64,000 bases of DNA from an uncultured Erythrobacter sp. (GTDB taxonomy: Bacteria > Pseudomonadota > Alphaproteobacteria > Sphingomonadales > Sphingomonadaceae), in the NCBI GenBank assembly GCA_947495695.1, contig CANLZP010000002.1, positions 682,001-746,000 on the forward strand, written 5' to 3'. How positions within the stretch are numbered: position 1 is the first letter of the stretch; each line of letters opens with the position of its first letter. The position numbers were made by a program, and so were the translations under genes. The notes under the pieces were generated by a model, which was not told where the DNA came from, did not search any database, and saw only the letters and a program-made list of their open reading frames with translations. Positions 7,731 through 16,891 of this stretch are shown piece after piece.

Positions 7731-9844
7731 CACGCCACCTCGCTTTGGTTATCTTTGTTTTTGGTCATCATGCCATGCGCCGCCGCAACCGTCAGGCTGA
7801 GGATAAAGCGCGAGCCTATGCCTTCTTGCGATTCAACATTCAGGCGGCCGCCCATTGCTCGGATAATCTCGCGAGCCTCATAGGCACCGATCCCAAATCC
7901 ACCATTCTTGGAGGAAACAAACGGCTTGAACAGACCGTTGCGTACAAACGCAGGTGACATACCCGCGCCTGAATCGACAATTTCGATCAATCCGGACAGG
8001 CCATCGCTGGAAACTTGCACAAAGACCGGGGAACCCGCTTCGCTTGCATCAATCGCGTTCTGGACCAAGTGGATCAGCGCCTGCTCCACGCCTTCAGCAT
8101 CGGCGTAAACCGTACAAGTTTCGCTGCGTGTGATGGTGACGTCATGAATGCCGTCGAACCGGGCCACCACGCGTTCTGCCACGCCTGCAAGATCGATCAA
8201 TTCGCGCGTACTGACCTGGCCAGAACCATACCGCCCCAGTCGAGCCAGAAGCGCGTTCAGCTTGTCCGCGCTGTTGCGCAGCGTCACCAACATGTCGGCA
8301 CGAAATTCGGGATTGTCGGCATGCTTTTCTGCATTGCGAACCAACAAGGCCAATTGGCTGGCCAAGTTCTTGATGTCGTGCATCACGAAAGCGATCCGGC
8401 GATTGAATTCGTCAAACCGGTTGGCTTCCATCAAGGCTTCTTGACCCGATTGCTCGGCCAGATAGCTGGCCAATTGTTGTCCAACCACGCGCAGCAGATC
8501 AAAATCCTCCCAATCCAATGCTCGCTGCGCCTTGGGCCTGGCCAGCACCACTGCGCCCACCAAACGATCAAAGTGCAACAGCGGTACAACAGCCCATGCA
8601 TCCTCGGCATTGCGCAGCCAATCCGGCACCAATGCGTTCTCTCCGATGCGATCAATGCCCGCACGCACCTCGTCCAGATCGAGCACGAAATTGCGCTCTT
8701 CCAACATCGCCGCCAGCTGATAGCTGCCCGCCGGGGCCGAATGCTGGATGGTCGGCCACTGCCAACGCGCAACCAGTTCCAGTTCTGCCTCTTCATTGGG
8801 AGACAACAGCAACCCACCTGGGCTTTCGGTTATGTCCGCCAGGGCTTTGACAGCACGCTCGTGAAAACTTTCAGAGCGCGATGCAGCATGACCGATAGTC
8901 TGAGTGAAACGCAGCCATTCCTGGCGATAATCATAGCGGTGTTGGAACAGGTGCTTGGCAACCGTCACACGGATCCATCCGCGCATTCGTTGAGAGGGAA
9001 GCCACAAAACCGCAGCAATGCTGGCCAGCACCAAGAAACCGATCTGGACCAGGCGACCCACCTCGCCGCCCAACAGGGACAGCGATTGGGTTACCACCAT
9101 CATGCCGAGCAGATAGGCTCCGATGATGACAAGAGAGAACGATTGGAACGCGACCGCGCGCGACGGGCTGAACTGCAATCCCGCGCTGGCAGGGCTGGAG
9201 CCAAAGGCGAGCAGGATCGCGAACGCTCCTGCAATGATGCCGCGCATCACAACCAGCAGCATGGGCGCTGACCCGCTGAGATAAGCAATGCCGTAGAAAT
9301 TGAGATCATAGGCATAGGCGCAACCCAAGGCGATGGCGCTCCAGCGGAGCAACTGCCGCGAGCTGGCCGATCCACCAGCATACAGATTGTGCAGCAACAC
9401 CAGCGCACCAATAGCCACCAACAGACGCAAGAAAGCACTGATCTGGAAGGTCAGGCTGGCTATTTCTGGTGTCAGGGCAAAGCGCAGCGCAATCAGCAGC
9501 AAGACCGGCTGTAACAGCTCTACAAAGGCCAAGGTGAAGATCACGGGCCTAATCGGCAGCAATGTTTCATCGCGGCCATCATTGGCAAACAGTTTCAGGA
9601 TCAGCCCGATCCAACCTAGATTACGCGCGATCTCTGCCATCAATGTTGCTGGAGCGCTTGATCCATAGGCAGCAGCAAAGATGCACCACAGTCCCGTCAG
9701 TCCCACAGCCGTAATGGCCGCAGTCCGATCCGAACGTTCCTTGGCCCCCTTGCGAGCGATGACAAAAATGCCCACCGCGCAAGCGACAGCACCCAGCAAA
9801 TAGCCGAAATAACCCAGAACAGAGAGGTAGCTGGCGTCGAGCAT
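7730..9844 (-). CDS. prsK: XrtA/PEP-CTERM system histidine kinase PrsK
   Basis: The 704-residue membrane histidine kinase has roughly seven or more hydrophobic segments in its first 290 residues, then a GAF-like domain (about 325-470), then a kinase core. The phospho-acceptor is His489 in FVMHDIKNLASQ, a variant H-box typical of PrsK, and the ATP-binding part shows LVQNAIDASEAG (N box), IVDSGAGMSPAF (G1) and GGFGIGAYEAREI (G2). It is the sensor partner of the downstream prsR. No exosortase, PEP-CTERM or polysaccharide genes lie in this window, so the regulated genes must be elsewhere. I chose the ATG at 9844; a GTG eight codons upstream is the alternative. Confidence 0.9.
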   Translation of the reverse strand: MLDASYLSVLGYFGYLLGAVACAVGIFVIARKGAKERSDRTAAITAVGLTGLWCIFAAAYGSSAPATLMAEIARNLGWIGLILKLFANDGRDETLLPIRPVIFTLAFVELLQPVLLLIALRFALTPEIASLTFQISAFLRLLVAIGALVLLHNLYAGGSASSRQLLRWSAIALGCAYAYDLNFYGIAYLSGSAPMLLVVMRGIIAGAFAILLAFGSSPASAGLQFSPSRAVAFQSFSLVIIGAYLLGMMVVTQSLSLLGGEVGRLVQIGFLVLASIAAVLWLPSQRMRGWIRVTVAKHLFQHRYDYRQEWLRFTQTIGHAASRSESFHERAVKALADITESPGGLLLSPNEEAELELVARWQWPTIQHSAPAGSYQLAAMLEERNFVLDLDEVRAGIDRIGENALVPDWLRNAEDAWAVVPLLHFDRLVGAVVLARPKAQRALDWEDFDLLRVVGQQLASYLAEQSGQEALMEANRFDEFNRRIAFVMHDIKNLASQLALLVRNAEKHADNPEFRADMLVTLRNSADKLNALLARLGRYGSGQVSTRELIDLAGVAERVVARFDGIHDVTITRSETCTVYADAEGVEQALIHLVQNAIDASEAGSPVFVQVSSDGLSGLIEIVDSGAGMSPAFVRNGLFKPFVSSKNGGFGIGAYEAREIIRAMGGRLNVESQEGIGSRFILSLTVAAAHGMMTKNKDNQSEVA

Positions 9845-9996
9845 CAGATCACACGCCCTGCTCGGCACAGTTCAGCAGACGCATCCGCTGACCGGCGAAA
9901 CTGTAGCTGCAATGGCAGGTTTGATTCCAAATCATCGGTAAAGCCCAAAGCAAATTGTTCATCCAATTGCGTCGGGTTTAAGATCAATAAGTGAAA

Positions 9997-10013
9997 TGTC
10001 GGTAAACTTTACA
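9997..10013. promoter_or_regulatory. Palindromic element upstream of prsK (candidate PrsR/PEP-CTERM box)
   Basis: TGTCGGTAAACTTTACA contains the perfect palindrome GTAAA-C-TTTAC inside a longer TGT...ACA frame. It lies in the 239-bp gap (9869-10107) about 150 bp upstream of prsK. It may be an operator for autoregulation by PrsR, but I cannot align it with known sites here, and I found no clear sigma-54 -24/-12 promoter between it and prsK. Nothing else recognisable lies in this gap. Confidence 0.3.
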
Positions 10014-10107
10014 CTCGGATTTATATCTCTGTTTCTAAACGGAAAGCATGCTTAACCCCGAGTTACATCGAGGAAAATGTCATCCATCCTGAGCTAGTGA
10101 TGGCCGC

Positions 10108-11502
10108 TCATGCCTCATTGCCAAATTCAAACGGTGCGATGCCGCGCTTTACCCGATCAATCCTCAAAGACACACCAGATGGTGGGAGCGAGCGCTGCCG
10201 GCACTCTTTCACAAAGCAACGTGTGCATCCTTGTCCGATGGTCTGGGCTGTTGCCTCGTCAAGCCGCTGACCGCGCGCCGCAGCCAAATTGGCCGCCAGT
10301 CGGGCCTCAATACCCAGGACGACGATGAATCCGGTGTCGGACCCCGATCCCATTCCCTCAACTGTACGAGAGAGTGTGAACCAATGGGCTGGGCCACCAT
10401 CTGCGCCATCCACGCGGACATTCTGGACAGATAATTGACCCCGCCGCTCGAACGCCTGGTGGGCATTCCACAAGGGACAGCTGCCCTCGCTTTCCAACCA
10501 GGTGGCCCCGCTGGCTCCGGAATAGCGCTTTGAAAATTGCCCCGAGCGATCCAATCGCGCCATAAAGAAGGGCAAGCCGCGCTGGCCAACACGCTGCAAT
10601 GTTGTCAGCCGGTGTGCGGCTTGCTCGAAACTCACGCCAAAGCGCCGCTGCAATATCGCGATGTCATAGCCTGACTGATCGCAGGCACGCAGAAAGCGTC
10701 CATAAGGCATCAGCAGTGCGGCAGCGAAATAGCCGGTCAAGTGATGCTCAAACAATTGCCGTGCGCCCTCGTCCGACAATTGCGAGCCAGCCACAATATT
10801 GGTGATCGCCTCGCGCTGCTCAAGCTGGGCGATCTGCAATGCGATTTGGAAGCTGCGCGATGATTGGTCCAACATCTCGGACAATTGCAATTGCCGGGCA
10901 TGCAGATCGAGGCGCCGCATTGCCTCGGGCATAACGTCCAGCGGTAAGATGCGGACCGAGAGCTGGTGCTTCTCGCGCAAACGTTGGGTCAGGGCAGACG
11001 CAATATCACTACGAGACAAGCGCATCTCGTCCGCCAGTTCCTCAGCCGCATGATCCAGGTCAGCAAAGTGATTGCGCCACCGCTCGATCTCGCGCCGTGA
11101 AGCTACCAGCGCATCGTTCACCCCGCTCGCCTCTGGTCCGCTGCGATCATACAATCGCACGAATGCAGCCGCAGCCTGCGGTGCTGTTGCCAAAAACTCG
11201 CTCACTTCCTCGCGATCAATACCCAGATCTGCAAAGCGTTCGTCTGCCAATCGGCGGGCCAGCCCATCTACTCCGCCAATCGCCTCATCCTCGCGCAGTG
11301 TGCGCGGGTCAAAATCATATTGCTCGATTACCCGCATCAAGACGCGAGCAGACAATGGCCGCTGGTTACGCTCTATCAGGTTGAGATAGCTGGGCGATAT
11401 GCCAAGGGTACCCGCCATGGCCGCTTGCGTAGCGCCAACACGCTTGCGCAATCTGCGCAGGGCCGGTCCCGCGAATAGAGCAGTTTCTGCCAATTTGAGC
11501 AC
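10108..11502 (-). CDS. ScfR/RamB-type XRE regulator of the glyoxylate shunt
   Basis: The 464-residue protein begins with a Cro/CI helix-turn-helix (about residues 12-66, with GATQAAMAGTLGISPSYLNLIE) and continues into the IrrE-like and DUF2083 parts of the short-chain fatty acyl transcriptional regulator family. The middle segment GYFAAALLMPYGRF is that of the ImmA/IrrE-like domain, but the zinc-protease HExxH motif is not visible. The C terminus has the conserved cysteine cluster GCTRCFVKECRQR. RamB-type members bind acyl-CoA signals and control isocitrate lyase genes, and this gene is divergent from aceA with palindromic DNA between them. The start is uncertain: GTG at 11502, or a TTG three codons later with a better-spaced GGAG. 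Confidence 0.8.
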   Translation of the reverse strand: MLKLAETALFAGPALRRLRKRVGATQAAMAGTLGISPSYLNLIERNQRPLSARVLMRVIEQYDFDPRTLREDEAIGGVDGLARRLADERFADLGIDREEVSEFLATAPQAAAAFVRLYDRSGPEASGVNDALVASRREIERWRNHFADLDHAAEELADEMRLSRSDIASALTQRLREKHQLSVRILPLDVMPEAMRRLDLHARQLQLSEMLDQSSRSFQIALQIAQLEQREAITNIVAGSQLSDEGARQLFEHHLTGYFAAALLMPYGRFLRACDQSGYDIAILQRRFGVSFEQAAHRLTTLQRVGQRGLPFFMARLDRSGQFSKRYSGASGATWLESEGSCPLWNAHQAFERRGQLSVQNVRVDGADGGPAHWFTLSRTVEGMGSGSDTGFIVVLGIEARLAANLAAARGQRLDEATAQTIGQGCTRCFVKECRQRSLPPSGVSLRIDRVKRGIAPFEFGNEA

Positions 11503-11513
11503 TCCACATTGGT

Positions 11514-11583
11514 TGTAAATTAATTTACAGATTTACAAGTGAAACTGGCATAATAGCGCCAAACAGACAAGTTTGTTTGTAAG
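11514..11583. promoter_or_regulatory. Candidate operator in the aceA/regulator divergent region
   Basis: TGTAAATTAATTTACA at 11514-11529 is a perfect 16-bp palindrome just before the start of the ScfR-type regulator. A second TTTACA follows at 11533-11538, and the related TTTGTTTGTAAG lies at 11572-11583, 83 bp before the aceA start. An AT-rich operator with repeated TTTAC/GTAAA half-sites between a regulator and its likely target suggests autoregulation together with control of aceA. That the ScfR-type protein binds here is inference. Confidence 0.5.
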
Positions 11584-11665
11584 TTTTCCTGTTTTTGAGT
11601 CTCCAAAGCACTCATAACCAATGGGCAACAGGGCACCCTCCCCGCCCGACCACAGGAGAATTTTC

Positions 11666-13264
11666 GTGACTTACCAGGCTACCATCAACAATCTTGAAAA
11701 CACCATCGCGCAGCAGGGCTCGCCGTGGAATGCGATCGACGCAGAAGCGGCTGCACGGATGCAAATCCAGAACCGTTTCCCCACGGGTCTCGACATTGCC
11801 AAATACACGGCAAAGATCATGCGCGCCGATATGGAAGCTTATGACGCGAACCCGGCCGAATACACGCAGTCGCTCGGCTGCTGGCACGGTTTCATCGCGC
11901 AGCAGAAGATGATTTCCATCAAGAAGCACTTCGGCAGCACGAAACAGCGTTACCTGTATCTTTCCGGCTGGATGGTTGCCGCGCTGCGCAGCGAATTTGG
12001 TCCTTTGCCGGATCAATCCATGCACGAGAAAACCAGCGTTCCTGCGCTGATTGAAGAGCTCTACACATTCCTGAAGCAAGCCGATGCACGCGAATTGGGT
12101 ATGATGTTCCGCGAATTGGATGCCGCTCGTGCCAACGGTGATGAAGTGGAAGCCAAGCGCATCGAGCATGCGATCGACAATTACGAAACGCATGTTGTGC
12201 CGATCATCGCTGATATCGATGCTGGATTTGGTAACGCCGAGGCAACCTATCTTCTGGCCAAGAAGATGATCGAAGCCGGTGCCTGCGCTCTGCAAATCGA
12301 AAATCAGGTTTCTGATGAAAAGCAGTGCGGTCACCAAGACGGCAAGGTTACGGTTCCGCATGAAGACTTCATCCAGAAGATCCGTGCCTGCCGCCATGCC
12401 TTTCTGGAAATGGGCATTGAAGATGGTATCATCGTTGCCCGGACAGATTCGCTGGGTGCTGGCCTGACCAAGCAGATTGCCTACACCACACAGGAAGGTG
12501 ATCTTGGCGATCAATACAACAGCTTCCTCGACTGCGAAGAAGTTGATCCAACCAACATCAAGAACGGCGATGTGTTCCTGAGCCGTGATGGCAAATTGCT
12601 GCGCCCCAAGCGCCTGCCTTCAAACCTGTATCAGTTCCGTGCTGGAACAGGCGAAGATCGCTGCGTTCTGGATGGCATCACATCGCTGCAAAATGGTGCC
12701 GATCTGTTGTGGATCGAAACCGAGAAGCCTCACATTGGCCAAATTGGCGGCATGGTGAACCGTATCCGCGAAGTCATTCCAAACGCCAAGCTGGTGTACA
12801 ACAATTCACCCAGCTTCAACTGGACGCTGAATTTCCGTCAGCAGGTGTTTGATGCCTGGGCCGAGGAAGGCCGCGATGTCTCTGCCTACGATCGGGATAA
12901 GCTGATGAGCGTTGATTATGATGCGACCGAACTCGCCGTAGAAGCCGACGAGCGTATCCGCACCTTCCAACGCGATGCTGCTGCGCAGGCTGGCATCTTC
13001 CACCACCTGATCACTCTGCCGACTTATCACACGGCAGCGCTGAGCACGGACAATCTGGCCAAGGAATACTTCGGCGACCAAGCAATGCTTGGTTACGTGA
13101 AGAATGTTCAGCGCGAAGAAATTCGCCAAGGCATTGCCTGTGTTAAGCACCAGAACATGGCTGGTTCGGACATTGGCGATGATCACAAGGAATACTTCGC
13201 TGGCGAAGCTGCTTTGAAAGCGGGCGGCTCCGACAACACAATGAACCAATTCGAGGCCGCTTAA
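11666..13264 (+). CDS. aceA: Isocitrate lyase
   Basis: Isocitrate lyase cleaves isocitrate to glyoxylate and succinate, the first step of the glyoxylate shunt, in the cytosol. The protein (532 residues) is of the roughly 530-residue proteobacterial class. The active-site loop is EKQCGHQDGKVTVPHEDF, where the general signature has KKCGH, and the metal-binding part AGSTAYH-like region is replaced by the class-typical IIADIDAGFGNAEATYLL. I chose the GTG at 11666 because AGGAG lies seven bases upstream; a longer frame from 11621 has no such site. Malate synthase is not in the window. The gene is divergent from its likely regulator and followed 22 bp later by a small ORF. Confidence 0.95.
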   Translation: MTYQATINNLENTIAQQGSPWNAIDAEAAARMQIQNRFPTGLDIAKYTAKIMRADMEAYDANPAEYTQSLGCWHGFIAQQKMISIKKHFGSTKQRYLYLSGWMVAALRSEFGPLPDQSMHEKTSVPALIEELYTFLKQADARELGMMFRELDAARANGDEVEAKRIEHAIDNYETHVVPIIADIDAGFGNAEATYLLAKKMIEAGACALQIENQVSDEKQCGHQDGKVTVPHEDFIQKIRACRHAFLEMGIEDGIIVARTDSLGAGLTKQIAYTTQEGDLGDQYNSFLDCEEVDPTNIKNGDVFLSRDGKLLRPKRLPSNLYQFRAGTGEDRCVLDGITSLQNGADLLWIETEKPHIGQIGGMVNRIREVIPNAKLVYNNSPSFNWTLNFRQQVFDAWAEEGRDVSAYDRDKLMSVDYDATELAVEADERIRTFQRDAAAQAGIFHHLITLPTYHTAALSTDNLAKEYFGDQAMLGYVKNVQREEIRQGIACVKHQNMAGSDIGDDHKEYFAGEAALKAGGSDNTMNQFEAA

Positions 13265-13286
13265 GCGCGCCCGAAAGGAAAAACTG

Positions 13287-13457
13287 ATGACCGATACTGC
13301 ACCTTCGAAAGAACCTGGCCGCGCTCGTGCCCTTCTTTCCACGGCTGACTTCAAATTGCTCCGTCGTGCGCTGGAAAGCCACGCCAAGGCAACCGATGAC
13401 CGTGAAGAACTAGCCAAGATCAATGCTCTGCATCACCGGCTTGGTTCCTACGGCTAA
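13287..13457 (+). CDS. Small 56-residue protein downstream of aceA
   Basis: The ATG at 13287 has AAGGA nine bases upstream and opens a 56-residue frame with chromosomal codon use. The product is highly charged and probably helical: it has FKLLRRALESHAK followed by DDREELAKINALHHRLGSYG. There is no signal peptide or membrane segment. It begins 22 bp after the aceA stop and so is very likely in the aceA transcript. I do not recognise a named family. Its position suggests a role linked to growth on acetate or fatty acids, which is inference only. Confidence 0.75.
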   Translation: MTDTAPSKEPGRARALLSTADFKLLRRALESHAKATDDREELAKINALHHRLGSYG

Positions 13458-13474
13458 CGCCAGGCAAAACTATA

Positions 13475-13498
13475 GCGCCGCCGATGGTTTGGCGGCGC
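13475..13498 (+). terminator. Hairpin after the aceA operon
   Basis: GCGCCGCC-GATGGTTT-GGCGGCGC is a perfect 8-bp GC-rich stem 17 bp after the small ORF. It lacks a T run on the plus strand, so either it acts with Rho or it stabilises the mRNA end. It lies between two convergent genes and could serve both. Confidence 0.5.
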
Positions 13499-13592
13499 CA
13501 ACCTTCTCCTGGGGAGGAGAGTACGGCCGTCGAAGCTCCCCCAAGTTTCGGCGGTCGTAATTCGTTTTGGATGCGGCGTTTGGCCCGGCTGG

Positions 13593-14915
13593 TTAGCCGC
13601 CTCTGCGAGCCATCAGGTCAAGCGTTGCCGCAGCCATGGCTTCTGTGGCGGTCTCAATAACGGTCTTGGCATCGGGTGCCCAGAAAGGTGAGTGGAGCGA
13701 AACCAACTCCACTTCCCCACGCGCTGCGGCCTCAAACCGATCCTGCGGCACCCCGCCCACCCAGAATATCAGCGACTGGATATTGTCCGGATCTGCTCTG
13801 CGGAACTGGCCAAAATCTTCGCCGCCCATCACCGATGGCACTTCGAACACCCGGTTGGGGAAACGCTCGATCAAACCGCCCATCACCTGGTCGGTAAAGT
13901 CAGGATTGTTGTAAGTCGACGGTGTGTAAGGATCCTTCACAGAAACCTGAGGCAGCTTGTCTTCGGGCATCCCTGCCGCCTGCGCCTCAGCCACTGCAAT
14001 ACGCTCAATGCCGTCAAGCAACAGCTTGCGCGATTCATCGCTGTACGATCGGACGGTCAGCTGGAGTTTAGCCTCGTCGGGAATGATGTTGTGCTTTGCC
14101 CCGGCGTGGAAACTACCGACCGTAACAACTGCAGGGTCCTGTGGGTTGCTTTCGCGGCTCACCAAAGTTTGCAATCGCATCACAATGGAACTGGCGACAA
14201 CGATCGGGTCTTTGGTGGTGTGCGGATAGGCGCCATGACCACCCACGCCGGGCACACTGATGTCCACGCTGTCGACATTGGCCAGCGCATAGCCCTTGGA
14301 ATAACCAATGAAGCCTGCAGGGGCTTGTGCTGCATCGTGGAATGCCAAGACATATTCCGGCTTGGGAAAACGCGTGAACAGCCCGTCTTCCAACATGGCC
14401 AAGGCACCCAGCCCCAGCTCTTCGGCTGGTTGCAAGATCATCACCAAGGTGCCTTGCCACTGGTCTTTGCGCTCTGACAGTAATTGGGCAACGCCAACCC
14501 ATGCGGTCATATGAGTGTCGTGTCCGCAAGCATGCATGATGCCCGTTTCAACGCCTGATTCCGGAATGCCGATTTGTTTGGAGGCGAATGGCAGCCCGGT
14601 CTGCTCAACCACGGGCAAACCATCCATGTCAGCGCGCAGCATGACGGTAGGCCCCTCGCCATTGCGCATCACTGCAACCACGCCGGTCTTACCCACACCT
14701 TCGGTCACCTCGAAACCTAACGCGCGCGCACGCTCCGCCAGCTTGGCCGCTGTTTTATATTCCTGAAAGCTGAGCTCGGGATGAGCGTGCAAGTCTTGAT
14801 ACAGTGCGATCAGATCGGGCATATCTTGCGCCAGATCATCGCGCAGGTCATCCGCTTGCGCCGGCACGGATAGAGCCAGAGCACTGGCTCCTGCCAAAAT
14901 TGCAGCAAGTCTCAC
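13593..14915 (-). CDS. Secreted M20 amidohydrolase (hippurate hydrolase-like)
   Basis: The 440-residue enzyme is an M20D-type metallo-amidohydrolase, the family that hydrolyses N-acyl or N-benzoyl amino acids and related amides. Metal and catalytic motifs are visible: MLRADMDGLPVVE, MHACGHDTHMTAW, LQPAEELGLGALAML and, near the end, VMGGEDFG. A signal peptide (VRLAAILAGASALALSVPAQA) directs it to the periplasm, which is less usual than the cytosolic members. I set the start at the GTG at 14915 because GGGAG lies seven bases before it and the signal peptide then begins correctly; the longer frame to 14954 has an unlikely N terminus. The precise substrate is unknown. Confidence 0.9.
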   Translation of the reverse strand: MRLAAILAGASALALSVPAQADDLRDDLAQDMPDLIALYQDLHAHPELSFQEYKTAAKLAERARALGFEVTEGVGKTGVVAVMRNGEGPTVMLRADMDGLPVVEQTGLPFASKQIGIPESGVETGIMHACGHDTHMTAWVGVAQLLSERKDQWQGTLVMILQPAEELGLGALAMLEDGLFTRFPKPEYVLAFHDAAQAPAGFIGYSKGYALANVDSVDISVPGVGGHGAYPHTTKDPIVVASSIVMRLQTLVSRESNPQDPAVVTVGSFHAGAKHNIIPDEAKLQLTVRSYSDESRKLLLDGIERIAVAEAQAAGMPEDKLPQVSVKDPYTPSTYNNPDFTDQVMGGLIERFPNRVFEVPSVMGGEDFGQFRRADPDNIQSLIFWVGGVPQDRFEAAARGEVELVSLHSPFWAPDAKTVIETATEAMAAATLDLMARRGG

Positions 14916-14975
14916 GTCAATTCTCCCACATAGAAAAGGATGTGTCGGCTGCAAGCGTAATGCTTCGGCAAGAAC

Positions 14976-16775
14976 TTACATATCGTAAGTGAACACCAGC
15001 AGGACCGACAAGGTGGTGACCATGATCAGCACGAGCGGAACGCCGGTGCGAATATAGTCCTTAAATTCATAGCTGCCCTCAGCCATGATCAGCATATTGG
15101 TTTGATAGGCAATTGGCGTAGCGTAACAAAGGTTACAGCCGAACAGAACGGCCAGAATGAGAGGCTCTGCAGGCAGTCCCAATTGCGTGGCGATGGCAAA
15201 GGCGATGGGCGTGCCAACGGTGGCAGCAGTCGCATTGGACGCAAAATTTGTCAGCACGGTCACAAACAGCATTATCGATGCCAACACCGCAGCCGGCGAG
15301 AGATATTGCAGGCCCAGCACAAGTAACTCAGCCAACCAGCCTGCAGCACCACTTTCCAATATGATCCGGCCAATCGCAATACTGGCCGCAACCAGCACAA
15401 TGACTTGCCCTGACAAAGCTCGGCCCACGCGGTCAAACTTCACACAACCGGTGACAAACATCAAAATTGCACCTGCCAGCGCCGATACGGCAATCGGGAA
15501 TATTCCGACAGAAGCGGTAAACACCGAAAAGCCCATGATTGTCCCAGCGAGCAGAGCCTTGGACTTACGCGGCAATTCGCGCGCACCTTCGAGCATCAGG
15601 AGGCTGTCAGCAATTGCAAAGCGTTGAAGGTCATTGTCCAGCCCCATCACGAGCAGAACGTCGCCTTCCATGATCCGCAGATCACCGCCTTCGCTATACT
15701 GTTCTTTTTCACCCAACAGACGGTCTGGCCGGTGAATGCCCAGCACTGCCACTCCGTGCAGATCAGCGATACCCGATGTGGGAAGCGTCCGATTGATCAA
15801 GCGCGAGTCAGCTGTGACCGTCATCTCGACCACAACAATGTCTTTATCGCTGTTGGAAGATTCGCGGCGAATACGGTCCAGCACCCAACTGGGCGCCAGC
15901 TCACCGCGAAGCTCGCGAACGGCATCTTCCAGCGCGGCATGCGTGCCCGAGATATGCAAGCGCTGCTGGGCCTGAATGGGACCGCTGGCCGTGTCATGAA
16001 AGCGAATGTCATCGGACAATTTCGGCATAATCGTAGACATTTCCTGCCCAATAAGGCTGCTGTGGCCGCCGATCCGCAGCCGCGTGTGGAAACGCCGCTT
16101 CTGATGAACCTCGGCCACGCGGTTATCGCCCAGCAATTTTGGGCTGACTAGCCACAGATATGGCAATGCAACCAGCGATGCCGCCAACACTATCGGGGTA
16201 AAGTGGAATACATCCATTTCAGGCATGCCCAAATCAACCGCGATGGAGACGACCAGGATATTGGTGGATGTGCCGATCGTTGTCGCCAGTCCGCCCAGCA
16301 AGGAGGCGGAGTTCAGCGGGATTAACGTCTTGGATGCCGGCAAGGCCCCGCGCTCTGCCAAGGCAACGAAGATGGGAATCATCAACACCAAGACCGGTGT
16401 ATTGTTCACAAACATCGATAAGAAGAATGCGATCAACAGCGAAACCAGCAAGCCCAATTGCAGATTCACTTTGAACACACGCTCTAGCACCCGCGCTGCT
16501 GGTTCCAGAGCACCGGTTACGACCAAGCCTCTGCCCATGATCATCAAGGCGCAAATTGTTATCAGCGCGTAATGGCCGAATCCGCCAAAGGCCAAGGCCA
16601 GACCATCGGTTTGGCTGGTTCCTTCGAGTGGATAGAAATACAGGCCAACAGCCATGGCAGCGATGGTCAAAAGCGAGATAATCTCGATCGACATCTTGCC
16701 ACGAGCAAAGCCGATAAACATGGCAATAGTCAGCACCATGGCGGCTATTGCGTGAAAGGATGGCATTGCGATCAT
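14976..16775 (-). CDS. SLC13/DASS family permease with TrkA-C (RCK_C) domains
   Basis: The protein of about 600 residues has a cluster of hydrophobic segments, then a soluble middle (about residues 195-390) with two RCK_C/TrkA-C-like units (HDTASGPIQAQQRLHISGTHA, then SRLINRTLPTSGIADLHGVA), then further membrane segments. This is the plan of SLC13-type anion or dicarboxylate permeases with inserted TrkA-C domains. The motif VNNTPVLVLMIPIF and the later TNFASNATAATVGTPIAFAI are the paired helical hairpins of the family. The substrate may be sulfate, dicarboxylate or another anion. The start is uncertain: ATGs at 16802, 16775 and 16766 are all possible, and no strong ribosome site decides. Confidence 0.85.
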   Translation of the reverse strand: MIAMPSFHAIAAMVLTIAMFIGFARGKMSIEIISLLTIAAMAVGLYFYPLEGTSQTDGLALAFGGFGHYALITICALMIMGRGLVVTGALEPAARVLERVFKVNLQLGLLVSLLIAFFLSMFVNNTPVLVLMIPIFVALAERGALPASKTLIPLNSASLLGGLATTIGTSTNILVVSIAVDLGMPEMDVFHFTPIVLAASLVALPYLWLVSPKLLGDNRVAEVHQKRRFHTRLRIGGHSSLIGQEMSTIMPKLSDDIRFHDTASGPIQAQQRLHISGTHAALEDAVRELRGELAPSWVLDRIRRESSNSDKDIVVVEMTVTADSRLINRTLPTSGIADLHGVAVLGIHRPDRLLGEKEQYSEGGDLRIMEGDVLLVMGLDNDLQRFAIADSLLMLEGARELPRKSKALLAGTIMGFSVFTASVGIFPIAVSALAGAILMFVTGCVKFDRVGRALSGQVIVLVAASIAIGRIILESGAAGWLAELLVLGLQYLSPAAVLASIMLFVTVLTNFASNATAATVGTPIAFAIATQLGLPAEPLILAVLFGCNLCYATPIAYQTNMLIMAEGSYEFKDYIRTGVPLVLIMVTTLSVLLVFTYDM

Positions 16776-16891
16776 AAGCTGGGACGCTGAATCCCAAAGC
16801 ATTGCCGAAAACACAAGCAAATTCGTAGAGATGGCGCTTGCCCAGTTTTGTCGATGGTGCGACATCGTCCTGCAAAAGGAGACGCGACCAC

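Noticed and set aside
8015-9271. Plus-strand open frame of 418 residues inside prsK
   Set aside because: It runs antisense to the kinase core, which has all expected motifs on the minus strand; the plus frame shows no domain.
11612-12514. Minus-strand frame of 300 residues inside aceA
   Set aside because: It is antisense to the isocitrate lyase active-site region, and aceA is complete on the plus strand.
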